DNA of 22,328 nt from JAAYGT01 sp050252075. GTDB lineage: Bacteria; Pseudomonadota; Gammaproteobacteria; Burkholderiales; Burkholderiaceae_B. The stretch is from contig JBFWLP010000055.1 in assembly GCA_050252075.1 (NCBI GenBank), positions 1-22,328 of the forward strand. The letters run 5' to 3'. Made by a program: the position numbers and the translations under genes. Under the pieces are notes generated by a model. The model worked only from the letters and a program-made list of their open reading frames with translations, was not told the origin of the DNA and did not search any database. Shown in pieces: positions 14,556 through 21,843 of this stretch. Each line of letters starts with the position of its first letter. Position 1 is the first letter of the stretch.

Positions 14556-15700
14556 CAAAACACCCTTGTCCCGGCGCGCCATACCTGGCCCACCACATAA
14601 TGACGCGACGTATCGCGCACACGCACCAGGTCGGCACGCAGACCTATGTTCACCTCGCCGCGATCGGCAAGGCCGGCTGCACGGGCCGGCTCGCGGCTGA
14701 CCGTTGCGACGGCTTTGGGCAGATCGTAGGTTACATTGCCCTGGGCAAGCAGCCGCACGGCCTGCAGCAGGCTGGACGGATAATAGTCACTGGACAGGAT
14801 ATCCAGCACGCCCTGGGCGGCCAGGTCCACGGCGGCCACGTTGCCCGAGTGCGATCCGCCGCGTACGACATTGGGCGCACCCATCAAGACTTTCAAGCCC
14901 TTGCAGTGGCTCACCATGGCGGCTTCGGTGGTTGTTGGAAACTCGGCAATGCTCATGCCGTACCGGGCAGACTCCTCGACGTGCTCCATCGTGGCATCGT
15001 CATGGCTGGCAACAGAGAGCGACCGTTCACGGCATTCCTTGACGATGGCCTGCCGGTAATCGTGGCTGAAACGCCGGGAATTATCGATCTGGCGCGCAAT
15101 GAAGGCCTCCATCTCCTGATCGTTCAGCTGAAACTTGCCCTGATAATATTCGCGGTACTTTTCCATTTTCACGAACTGTCGCTGGCCGGGGGAATGGTCC
15201 ATCACGGAAACGAGCTGCACCAGCGGGTGATCAACCAGTTCCTGGAAGACATCGAGCGTTTGCTCGTGGCTGAGCTCGCAACGCAGGTGCAGCCGGTGCT
15301 CGGCCCGGGTATGGCCGTCGCTCTCGGCCTGGCCGATCGCCGACATCATCACCGGCAATTGCTTCAGGCGATTGCCTTTCGGATTGACGTCACCAATCGA
15401 CAAGGCATCGAATACGGTGGTGATGCCGGCGGCAATAATCTGGGCGTCATGGGCCAATACCGCCGATTCCGACGGCCAGTCCACACCGGGCCTGGGGTTC
15501 ATGTACTTTTCCAGATTGTCGGTGTGCAGTTCCACGAAACCGGGAAACAGGAAATCACCCTGCAGATCCTGCGCCTGGGGCACCTGACTGCGACCGGCGC
15601 TGATGTCGGCAATCACGCCGTCGCAGACCACGACGGTTCCAGACACCACCTCGTCGGCCAGCACTATTTTGGCGTTGGTAAGTACACATTCAGCAGACAT
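14555..15700 (-). CDS. phnM: Alpha-D-ribose 1-methylphosphonate 5-triphosphate diphosphatase PhnM
   Basis: PhnM removes pyrophosphate from the ribosyl-phosphonate triphosphate made by PhnI-G-H-L, giving the substrate of PhnJ. The 381-residue protein is an amidohydrolase-fold metalloenzyme. It has FVELHTDNLEKY (HxD metal motif at about 59-61), VMDHSPGQRQF, and SVASHDDATMEHV (about 229-241) with the second set of metal ligands. GAPNVVRGGSHSGNV and ILSSDYYPSSLL follow. Length and motifs match active PhnM. GGGAG lies 7 nt before the ATG, and the gene overlaps phnL by 11 bp. Confidence 0.95.
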   Translation of the reverse strand: MSAECVLTNAKIVLADEVVSGTVVVCDGVIADISAGRSQVPQAQDLQGDFLFPGFVELHTDNLEKYMNPRPGVDWPSESAVLAHDAQIIAAGITTVFDALSIGDVNPKGNRLKQLPVMMSAIGQAESDGHTRAEHRLHLRCELSHEQTLDVFQELVDHPLVQLVSVMDHSPGQRQFVKMEKYREYYQGKFQLNDQEMEAFIARQIDNSRRFSHDYRQAIVKECRERSLSVASHDDATMEHVEESARYGMSIAEFPTTTEAAMVSHCKGLKVLMGAPNVVRGGSHSGNVAAVDLAAQGVLDILSSDYYPSSLLQAVRLLAQGNVTYDLPKAVATVSREPARAAGLADRGEVNIGLRADLVRVRDTSRHYVVGQVWRAGTRVF

Positions 15701-16394
15701 CGGCTAACTCCCTGGTCGACATATCAAAGTAGCGATCAGCAATGGCACTGCGCGTCGGCGCATCGTGCGATATGGCGATCATGGCGGCGCCCTGGTGCTT
15801 TGCCTGCCGGATCAGGTCGAGCACCACGGCCCGATTGGCGTCATCGAGCGACGCCGTAGGCTCGTCAAGCAACACCACCGGCCAGGGCACCATGAAACTG
15901 CGGGCCAGGTTCACGCGTTGCTGCTCGCCCCCCGAAAAGGTGTTGGGCGGCAACGCCCACAAACGCCCCGGAATGGATAACTGTTCAAGCAATGACGACG
16001 ACCTTGCCCGGGCCTGTTCAGGATCTTGCCCCCGCGCAAGCGCCGGTTCCATCACCACGTCCAGACAGCTGACACGCGGAATCACGCGCAAGAACTGGCT
16101 GACATAGCCCATGGTCAGGCGGCGCACATCGAGCACCTGGCGCGGTTCGGCGGTGGCGATATCAAGCCATGCCCCGCGGTGACGCACGCCAATCCGTCCC
16201 CGGGAAGGCAGGTAGTTCCCATAGAGTGTTCGCAGCAAAGTCGACTTCCCGGTTCCCGACGGGCCATGCAGAACCAGGCACTCGCCGGCGTTCACGGAAA
16301 ATGCCATGTCATCCAGTACGGGCAGGACGGTGCCATGCTGCCGATGCAACACAAATGTTTTGGCAAGCCCGCACACATCAATCATCAAGTCCAT
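15690..16394 (-). CDS. phnL: C-P lyase subunit PhnL (ABC-type ATPase)
   Basis: This 234-residue ABC nucleotide-binding protein has Walker A GPSGTGKST (about 44-52). The Q-loop is GYVSQFLRVIPRVS, the signature is FSGGEQQRVNLARSF, Walker B is VVLLDEPTASLD, and the switch histidine is in ISHD. PhnL is not a transporter ATPase; with PhnG, PhnH and PhnI it is needed to form the ribosyl-phosphonate triphosphate. AAGG lies 8 nt upstream of the ATG at 16394; an internal ATG three codons on is less likely. The gap to phnK is 12 bp. Confidence 0.94.
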   Translation of the reverse strand: MDLMIDVCGLAKTFVLHRQHGTVLPVLDDMAFSVNAGECLVLHGPSGTGKSTLLRTLYGNYLPSRGRIGVRHRGAWLDIATAEPRQVLDVRRLTMGYVSQFLRVIPRVSCLDVVMEPALARGQDPEQARARSSSLLEQLSIPGRLWALPPNTFSGGEQQRVNLARSFMVPWPVVLLDEPTASLDDANRAVVLDLIRQAKHQGAAMIAISHDAPTRSAIADRYFDMSTRELADVC

Positions 16395-16406
16395 AACGCT
16401 TACCTT

Positions 16407-17177
16407 TCAGGGTTGCAATACCGAAGAAACCAGCAACTGGCTGTACGGGTGCTGCGGGTCGTCCAGCACCTGATCGGTCAGGCCGGTCTCGACGACATGC
16501 GAGCGGCGCATGACGACCAGGCGATCGGCCAGCAGACGCGCCACAGCCAGGTCGTGCGTCACGATGACGACCGACAGGCCCAGATCCCGAACCAGCCGGC
16601 GCAGCAGGTCAAGCAAATTGGCCTGCACCGATACATCCAGGCCGCCCGTGGGCTCATCCATGAAGATCAGGCGCGGGCTGGACACCAGATTGCGGGCGAT
16701 CTGAAGACGTTGCTGCATGCCTCCCGAAAACGTTCGCGGCAAATCGTCGATACGTGCCGCATCGATCTCCACCTGACTGAGCCACGTCAGGCCGGCGTCG
16801 CGCAGGCGGCCGTAATGGCGTACTCCCTGGGCCATCAGACGCTCTCCGATGTTGGCGCCGGCCGACACACTCATACGCAAACCGTCGCGCGGATTCTGCT
16901 CCACAAACCCCCATTCGGTGCGCAACAGCGTGCGCCGATGCGCCTCGCTGGTCTGGTACAGATCAACCACTGCACCGGTCACGCTGCGATACAGCACCTG
17001 GCCGCTGTCCGGCCGTTGCCGTCCGGCCAGCACACCCAGCAGTGTCGACTTGCCCGAACCCGACTCACCGACAATGCCCAGGACTTCCCCGGGATAAAGA
17101 TCAAACGTGACACCCTGGCAGCCCTTTTCGGGACCATGCAGCAAGGTCAGATCACGTACCTGCAATAACGGACTCAT
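16407..17177 (-). CDS. phnK: C-P lyase subunit PhnK (ABC-type ATPase)
   Basis: PhnK is an ABC-type ATPase that docks on the PhnJ surface of the C-P lyase core complex. The 256-residue protein has Walker A GESGSGKST (37-45), signature FSGGMQQRLQIARNL, Walker B LIFMDEPTGGLDVSVQ, and switch histidine VTHDL. It also has WGFVEQNPRDGLRM, characteristic of PhnK. The ATG at 17177 overlaps the phnJ stop as ATGA. A longer frame to 17213 exists within phnJ but adds an unconserved stretch. Confidence 0.94.
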   Translation of the reverse strand: MSPLLQVRDLTLLHGPEKGCQGVTFDLYPGEVLGIVGESGSGKSTLLGVLAGRQRPDSGQVLYRSVTGAVVDLYQTSEAHRRTLLRTEWGFVEQNPRDGLRMSVSAGANIGERLMAQGVRHYGRLRDAGLTWLSQVEIDAARIDDLPRTFSGGMQQRLQIARNLVSSPRLIFMDEPTGGLDVSVQANLLDLLRRLVRDLGLSVVIVTHDLAVARLLADRLVVMRRSHVVETGLTDQVLDDPQHPYSQLLVSSVLQP

Positions 17178-18043
17178 GCCGGCACCTCGTTGCGCTGGCG
17201 ACGCTCCTGACAATAGTCAGTGTCGGAACAGACAAACTGCCGCGTTCCTGCGTCGTCAATAATCAGTTCATCCAGATACGACGTTGCGCTTGCGCACAAG
17301 GCGCATTCCTGGTCCCACGTGGGCAGTGTGAAGGGGTGATCCTCGAAGTCCAGACTCTGCACCGGGGTGTAAGGCGGAATGGCGTAAATGCGCTTTTCGC
17401 GGCCGGCGCCAAACAGCATCAGCGCCGGGCTTCGATGCAGCTTGGGATTGTCGAACTTGGGAATGGGCGACGGATCCATGACATAACGGTCATCCACCAG
17501 AACCGGGTAGGCATAGGTAGTGGCAATGTGCCCATAGGTGGCAATGTCCTCGTACAGCTTCACGTGCATGACGCCGTAATCGTTCAGAGCATGCATGGTG
17601 CGCGTTTCGGAATCCGACGGCTCGATGAACCGCAGAGGCTCGGGAATGGGTACCTGGAACACCATGATCTGGTGGCCTGCCAATGGGGTTTCCGGAATAC
17701 GGTGCCGTGTCTGGATGATGGTGGCTTCGGCGGTGCGCTCTGTGGTGGCCACCTGGGCCGTACGATGAAAGAAACGTCGTATCGATACGGCATTGGTCGT
17801 GTCGTCCGCACCCTGATCGATCACTTTCAGAACGTCGTCACGGCCCAGAATGGCAGCCGTAACCTGCATGCCTCCCGTTCCCCACCCATAGGGCAAAGGC
17901 ATCTCCCGCCCGCTGAACGGTACCTGGTAGCCCGGAATCGCCACCGCTTTCAGAAGTGCGCGGCGCAAGCTGCGCTTGGTTTGCTCGTCCAGATAGGCGA
18001 AGCTGTAACCCGCGTTGTCGTCGACATGTTGACTCGAAATCAT
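17174..18043 (-). CDS. phnJ: Carbon-phosphorus lyase catalytic subunit PhnJ
   Basis: PhnJ is the radical-SAM enzyme that cleaves the C-P bond of 5-phosphoribosyl-1-phosphonate. In the 289-residue protein, four conserved cysteines are visible (about 247, 250, 272 and 278, in ECALCAS and FVCSDTDYCQ). They carry the cluster and the catalytic thiol, and are offset by six from E. coli Cys241, 244, 266 and 272. The radical-bearing glycine corresponds to Gly38 in IPGYQVPF. The segments PYGWGTGGMQVT and KVIDQGADDTTNAVSIRRFF are also highly typical. No key residue is missing. The ATG overlaps the phnI stop as ATGA. Confidence 0.96.
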   Translation of the reverse strand: MISSQHVDDNAGYSFAYLDEQTKRSLRRALLKAVAIPGYQVPFSGREMPLPYGWGTGGMQVTAAILGRDDVLKVIDQGADDTTNAVSIRRFFHRTAQVATTERTAEATIIQTRHRIPETPLAGHQIMVFQVPIPEPLRFIEPSDSETRTMHALNDYGVMHVKLYEDIATYGHIATTYAYPVLVDDRYVMDPSPIPKFDNPKLHRSPALMLFGAGREKRIYAIPPYTPVQSLDFEDHPFTLPTWDQECALCASATSYLDELIIDDAGTRQFVCSDTDYCQERRQRNEVPA

Positions 18044-19227
18044 CGCGCAAGCTCCTGAACGGCCGGTTCGTCGGAGGGTTGCTCTGACCCCAATTTTTGC
18101 TCTGACCCCGATTTTTGCTCTGACACCAAGGTGGGGGCCGGGTGGTTGCGGCGCAGGGTGCGGATGAGGTCGAGTTCGGACTGGAAGTCGACGTAGTGCG
18201 GGAGTTTGAGGTGGGAGACGAATCCGGCGGCTTCGACGTTGTCGCAGTGCATCAGCACAAATTCGTCGTGCTGTGCGGGCGAGGTGATGTCTTCGTCGTA
18301 GTCGCCGGCCTGCAGGGCGCGGTCTACCAAAGCCATGGCCATGGCTTTGCGCTCGGCGTAGCCAAAGGCCAGTCCGTAACCGCGTGTGAACTGCGCGGGC
18401 ACGTTACGGTTGCCCACGAACTGGGTGATCATGTCGCATTCGGTCACTTCGATATCTCCGATGGGAACCGGGAAAGGCAGGTCTTCGGGCTCTATCCATA
18501 TCGCTACCTTCCCCACCCGGATTTCTCCGGCAAAAGGATGGTTGCGCCCGTAGCCGCGCTGGGTGGAATAGCCCAGTGCCAGCAGGAAACCTTCGTCGGC
18601 CCGCGCCAGTGTTTGCAGGCGCTGGGCACGGTTGGTCGGAAAATCAAGCGGCTCGCGGGTAATGTCGGGAACGGGATCGCAATCCGCCTGGGCGTCGGCC
18701 ACCAGCCCCTCATCGGCCAGCAACGATGCCACCCGAACGAAACGCTGCTCGTTACCCGACGTCATCACAGGATCCGGCTCGTCGCCGCCGTCGGCCTGAT
18801 CGTCACTGCCCGTCGGCGAGTCGGCCAGCAGGGAAAAATCCAGCAGACGATGGGTGTAATCAAACGTGGGACCCAGGCGCTGGCCGCCGGGAAGATCTTT
18901 GAAAACGGCCGAAATACGCCGTTCAGGCTGCATGGCCCCGGTGTCGATGGCACGGGTGTGAAAAAATCGGGGCAAGGTAGTGCGATAGGCGCGCAGCAGA
19001 AAAATGGCTTCCAGCACATCGCCCGCGGACTGTTTGATCGCCAATGCGGCCAGTTCCTCGTCGTACAACGAGCCTTCCGACATCACGCGCGCCACGGCAA
19101 ACGGCATCTGCTCACGTATCTGCCGAACGCTAAGCACCGGAACGGACGGATCACCGCGCCGCTTTTGCGCAAGCAAGGTGTGTGCGGCATCGATGGCGTG
19201 TTCGCCTCCTTTTACGGCAACATACAT
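18040..19227 (-). CDS. phnI: C-P lyase core subunit PhnI with repeat-bearing C-terminal tail
   Basis: PhnI, with PhnG, PhnH and PhnL, replaces the adenine of ATP with a phosphonate. The N-terminus (MYVAVKGGEHAIDAAHTLLA) and the internal segments GYGLAFGYAERKAM and HCDNVEAAGFVSHLKLPHYV are typical of the family. At 395 residues it is about 40 longer than E. coli PhnI (354). The extra part is mainly a C-terminal tail after HPAPTLV, in which SEQKSG, SEQKLG and SEQ are encoded by a DNA tandem repeat (18079-18123). The frame survives and the ATGA overlap with phnJ is kept. AGGAG 6 nt upstream supports the ATG, which immediately follows the phnH stop. Confidence 0.94.
   Translation of the reverse strand: MYVAVKGGEHAIDAAHTLLAQKRRGDPSVPVLSVRQIREQMPFAVARVMSEGSLYDEELAALAIKQSAGDVLEAIFLLRAYRTTLPRFFHTRAIDTGAMQPERRISAVFKDLPGGQRLGPTFDYTHRLLDFSLLADSPTGSDDQADGGDEPDPVMTSGNEQRFVRVASLLADEGLVADAQADCDPVPDITREPLDFPTNRAQRLQTLARADEGFLLALGYSTQRGYGRNHPFAGEIRVGKVAIWIEPEDLPFPVPIGDIEVTECDMITQFVGNRNVPAQFTRGYGLAFGYAERKAMAMALVDRALQAGDYDEDITSPAQHDEFVLMHCDNVEAAGFVSHLKLPHYVDFQSELDLIRTLRRNHPAPTLVSEQKSGSEQKLGSEQPSDEPAVQELAR
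18079..18123 (-). repeat. 18-bp direct tandem repeat (2.5 copies) in the 3' end of phnI
   Basis: On the coding strand the unit is TCAGAGCAAAAATYGGGG. Copies lie at 18123-18106 and 18105-18088 (one C/T difference), with a partial copy TCAGAGCAA at 18087-18079. The bases just 5' (GGTG) look like a mutated GGGG, so a further partial unit may have existed. The 18-bp length is six codons, so copy-number change keeps the reading frame. The AT-rich core differs from the surrounding GC-rich coding DNA. Confidence 0.92.
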
Positions 19228-19836
19228 TTATGGCTCCTGTGTCATGGAATGAACGACGCGCGTGCTGCGAGGCAAGCCCACCAGGCCGCCGGGCGCCGCA
19301 AAAATCACATCCAGGCCGCGCGGAAAAGAGACCGTGCGACGAGCGGTCCAGAACGCGTCGGGTAACGGCAGCGCCATACGCCGGCGCTCGGGGATACCGG
19401 GTCCTTGCCAATACGACGGCGAGCCGCCTTCCAGTGCATCCAGCTGAATGATCAGGGTGCAGGCTTCGTGGGGATCCCGGTCGGTACCTACCGGAAACCC
19501 GGCCAGGTCCGATGCGTCTTGCGCGCCAAGCAATGCGAACCGGGCCTGTTCACGCACGCCGGTCACCGGGCAGGCGCAATGAAATGCCAGGCTGCGGCGC
19601 ACGGCGTCGCCGTCCAGTGCGGGCGAAATCCAGAGCGGCGTTTCATGATCCAGCAATGTCAGGCACACGCCATAGGTTGTTCCATGCAAAGGCGCAAGCG
19701 GTTCGGTCACCGGTACGGAATTCAAGCGGCCCGGCTCTGCCAGGGCGCTCAGAGCGTGCCGGAACAGTTGCTGGCTGTCGTGAACGGGATCCGCCAGGCC
19801 AACCGCCGGCGATTCCAGGTGATGTGAGCTATGCAT
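19228..19836 (-). CDS. phnH: C-P lyase core subunit PhnH
   Basis: PhnH is a component of the PhnG2H2I2J2 core complex, structurally related to PLP-dependent transferase folds but lacking PLP. The 202-residue protein shows the typical opening QQLFRHALSALAEPGRLNSV. GVCLTLLDHETPLW, the variant segment around FAL-LGAQDASDLAGFPVG, and PDAFWTARRTVSFPRGLDVI then follow. I prefer the ATG at 19836 over the TTG at 19842: a GGGAGAGG-like Shine-Dalgarno lies 7 nt upstream, and ATG is the stronger codon. phnG ends just inside this region, so the two genes nearly abut. Confidence 0.93.
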   Translation of the reverse strand: MHSSHHLESPAVGLADPVHDSQQLFRHALSALAEPGRLNSVPVTEPLAPLHGTTYGVCLTLLDHETPLWISPALDGDAVRRSLAFHCACPVTGVREQARFALLGAQDASDLAGFPVGTDRDPHEACTLIIQLDALEGGSPSYWQGPGIPERRRMALPLPDAFWTARRTVSFPRGLDVIFAAPGGLVGLPRSTRVVHSMTQEP

Positions 19837-19838
19837 GG

Positions 19839-20300
19839 TCAATCCTCTCCCCGCACCAATGTCGTGAAGTCCACACGGGTGGTTTCGTTACGCGCCTCAT
19901 TGCGGGCGCCGGCCCTGGCCAGCGCGTCGGCGGCAGGGTCAATCAGTTTGTGCATCCAGACGGCTTGTTCGCCGCCCTGCAGCCGCGCGTCGGCCAGCGC
20001 AGCCAGTTCGGCGTGGCGACGATTCCGGCCGGCCACATAGCCATGACCGACAGTTCCGTCGGCCAGCTGGACGGCACAGCGCGTCACGGTCATTTCGCCC
20101 ACATTGAACGGGCTGCCGTTTGCGCCGGCACGGGCGCGCACCATAGCCATGCCGATTTCGGCCGGGCGAATGAAGCGGTGCGAACAATGGCGCAAATCGG
20201 CGTCAAAGGACGCCAGCGCGTCCGGCGAGCGGGCGATGACATGCATCCAGTGCTGGCGTTGCCGAATCTGCAACGCCTCGTCATCAGACAGTGTGCTCAT
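19839..20300 (-). CDS. phnG: C-P lyase core subunit PhnG
   Basis: This 153-residue subunit of the C-P lyase core acts with PhnH, PhnI and PhnL in making the ribosyl-phosphonate triphosphate. Recognisable parts are RQHWMHVIARSPDALAS (about 15-31), the RPAEIGMAMVRARAG region, NVGEMTVTRCAVQLADG and GHGYVAGRNRRHAELAALAD. The length matches E. coli PhnG (150). GGGAG lies 6 nt upstream of the ATG, inside the end of phnF, which it overlaps by 17 bp. Confidence 0.94.
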   Translation of the reverse strand: MSTLSDDEALQIRQRQHWMHVIARSPDALASFDADLRHCSHRFIRPAEIGMAMVRARAGANGSPFNVGEMTVTRCAVQLADGTVGHGYVAGRNRRHAELAALADARLQGGEQAVWMHKLIDPAADALARAGARNEARNETTRVDFTTLVRGED

Positions 20301-21012
20301 TAAGTTCTCCCGAAGTTATGTGGTACTGGAACTGGTCGGCACGGCTGAGCGATACCGAGTATTCAAACGCTCTTTGCGACGCATCGACCGACAGGGTGTG
20401 AATGATCAAAAGCGGCACATGCCTGGGCATGAGCAAAGTCAGCGCCTCGCGCTCGGTGGGCAACTGCGCGCCGATCCAGGTTTGCGCCCGGGTCAACACC
20501 ACCCCGCGCTCTTTCAGGTAGGTGCGCAACGAACCCCCGTGGTAGTTGTTCAGCATCGCTGCACGCGTGGACACAAAACAGTGCCGGATCAGCGTGGCCG
20601 GACGATGCTGTATGTACCGCAAGGTTTGCAGTTCAAGCAGGCATTCACCGTCGGCCATATCCAGCACCCGGCGTTCCTGTGGCTGCGCCATGCGCTCCTG
20701 ACGGCTCAGCAAGGCCGCGCGCGATGGCAGCCCCATATCGGCCAGCACACGGCTGTACGTGCTGCTCACGCTGACCGGGTACACAATGGGCCGGGGCAGG
20801 ACGCAGGTTCCTTTTCCCTTGTGCCGCAACACCCTTCCCTCGGCAATCAGATCGTCAACGGCGCGACGCAGGGTGTGCCGGTTGACGCCGTACCTGGCGG
20901 CCAACTCGGTTTCCGCCGGCAAGTAACTGCCGGGGGTGTAAGCCGCCAGCTCCCGCCGCAGCAGATCAGCCAGCACACCGTACTTCGCTCCAACATGTCT
21001 AGACAAGTTCAT
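20284..21012 (-). CDS. phnF: PhnF, GntR/HutC-family transcriptional regulator
   Basis: This 242-residue regulator has an N-terminal winged helix-turn-helix (about 10-75: GSYLPAETELAARYGVNRHT, then LRRAVDDLIAEGRV). A UTRA effector-binding domain follows (about 90-235, with VLDMADGECLLELQTLR and FEYSVSLSRADQF). PhnF proteins are usually repressors of the phn operon that respond to a phosphonate- or phosphate-related ligand; the ligand cannot be read here. The N-terminus MNLSRHVGAKYG matches the family, so the ATG is right, although no Shine-Dalgarno lies at normal spacing. A GGAG 12 nt upstream is buried in a hairpin. Confidence 0.92.
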   Translation of the reverse strand: MNLSRHVGAKYGVLADLLRRELAAYTPGSYLPAETELAARYGVNRHTLRRAVDDLIAEGRVLRHKGKGTCVLPRPIVYPVSVSSTYSRVLADMGLPSRAALLSRQERMAQPQERRVLDMADGECLLELQTLRYIQHRPATLIRHCFVSTRAAMLNNYHGGSLRTYLKERGVVLTRAQTWIGAQLPTEREALTLLMPRHVPLLIIHTLSVDASQRAFEYSVSLSRADQFQYHITSGELNEHTV

Positions 21013-21018
21013 GGTTGA

Positions 21019-21043
21019 ACAGGGCTCCGGCCCGGAACCCTGT
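21019..21043 (-). other. 25-bp near-perfect inverted repeat between phnE and phnF
   Basis: The arms ACAGGGTTCCGG and CCGGAGCCCTGT are complementary at 11 of 12 positions, and the mismatch is a G.U wobble in RNA. They are separated by one base. The hairpin ends 6 nt before the phnF ATG, and its 3' arm contains the only GGAG (21028-21025) upstream of that start. No T-run follows. It may be a translational block, a processing or stabilising hairpin, or an operator. Confidence 0.7.
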
Positions 21044-21048
21044 GTCCT

Positions 21049-21843
21049 TCAGATAAAGATTTTCCGCAACCGCTGCGAGGCAATATCCAGCAGGCTCACG
21101 ACCGAAATAATGATGATCAGAATGGCGCAGGTTTGATCCAGGGCGAAGCCGCGAATGGCTTCCCACAAGGTCACTCCGATGCCCCCGGCACCCACCATGC
21201 CCACCACCGTTGCCGAGCGGACATTCGACTCGAACCGATAAAGGGAATAGGAGATCCACAACGGCAATACCTGTGGAATTACGCCGTAAATTACTTCCTG
21301 AAGAGCGCTCGATCCCGTAGCCCGCACACCTTCCACCGGCCCGGCGTCAATCGCTTCCACGGCTTCGGCAAACAGTTTGGCCAGCACCCCGGTGGTACTG
21401 ACAAACAGCGCCAGTACTCCGGCAAACGGGCCCAGGCCCACCGCCACCACAAACAGCATGGCAAACACCATTTCATTGATCGAGCGAAAGGCATCCATCA
21501 CGCGGCGCACCGGCTGGCAGATCCACCACGGCGAGATATTCTCCGAACAGAGAATGCCCAGCGGAATGGAGCAGACAATGGCAAGAAACGTACCCCAGAT
21601 TGCAATCTGCACCGTCACCAGCATTTCCGTAAGGTAGCTGCGCCACAAACGAAAATCGGGCGGAAAGAAATCGGCCAGGAACACGCGCATGTTGTCCGCA
21701 TCCCGCCACAGAACGGCGGGATTCATCTCGGCGCCTTCCCAGGCCCAGGCCAGCACCAGCGCAAGGCCGGCCCAGCCCAGCCACTGCCCCCACGAGCGAC
21801 GCGCAGGCGCAGTAAATGATGAAGTGGAGGCAATCGCTGACAT
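21049..21843 (-). CDS. phnE: Phosphonate ABC transporter permease PhnE
   Basis: This inner-membrane permease imports phosphonates with PhnC (ATPase) and PhnD (binding protein). The 264-residue protein has about six membrane segments, at around 20-36, 73-96, 122-150, 155-175, 205-222 and 236-255. The cytoplasmic EAA-loop motif that docks the ATPase is VEGVRATGSSALQEVIYGVI followed by PQVLP. It is a single full-length permease. The ATG overlaps the phnD stop as TAATG. A 36-bp gap, mostly filled by an inverted repeat, follows before phnF. Confidence 0.93.
   Translation of the reverse strand: MSAIASTSSFTAPARRSWGQWLGWAGLALVLAWAWEGAEMNPAVLWRDADNMRVFLADFFPPDFRLWRSYLTEMLVTVQIAIWGTFLAIVCSIPLGILCSENISPWWICQPVRRVMDAFRSINEMVFAMLFVVAVGLGPFAGVLALFVSTTGVLAKLFAEAVEAIDAGPVEGVRATGSSALQEVIYGVIPQVLPLWISYSLYRFESNVRSATVVGMVGAGGIGVTLWEAIRGFALDQTCAILIIIISVVSLLDIASQRLRKIFI

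Noticed and set aside
14600..15859. Long plus-strand open frame of 419 codons opposite phnM/phnL
   Set aside because: It is antisense to two well-identified genes, its product is rich in His, Gly and Arg with no recognisable domain, and such frames are expected opposite GC-rich coding DNA.
16026..17168. Plus-strand open frame of 380 codons opposite phnK/phnL
   Set aside because: It lies antisense to conserved ATPase genes, and its composition (Gln/His-rich) is typical of a reverse-complement shadow.
18079..18123. CRISPR-like array
   Set aside because: The 18-bp units are directly adjacent with no spacers, there are only about 2.5 copies, and they are translated in frame within phnI.
18142..19365. 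Long plus-strand open frame of 407 codons opposite phnI/phnH
   Set aside because: It is a shadow of phnI, with no ribosome binding site and no family resemblance.
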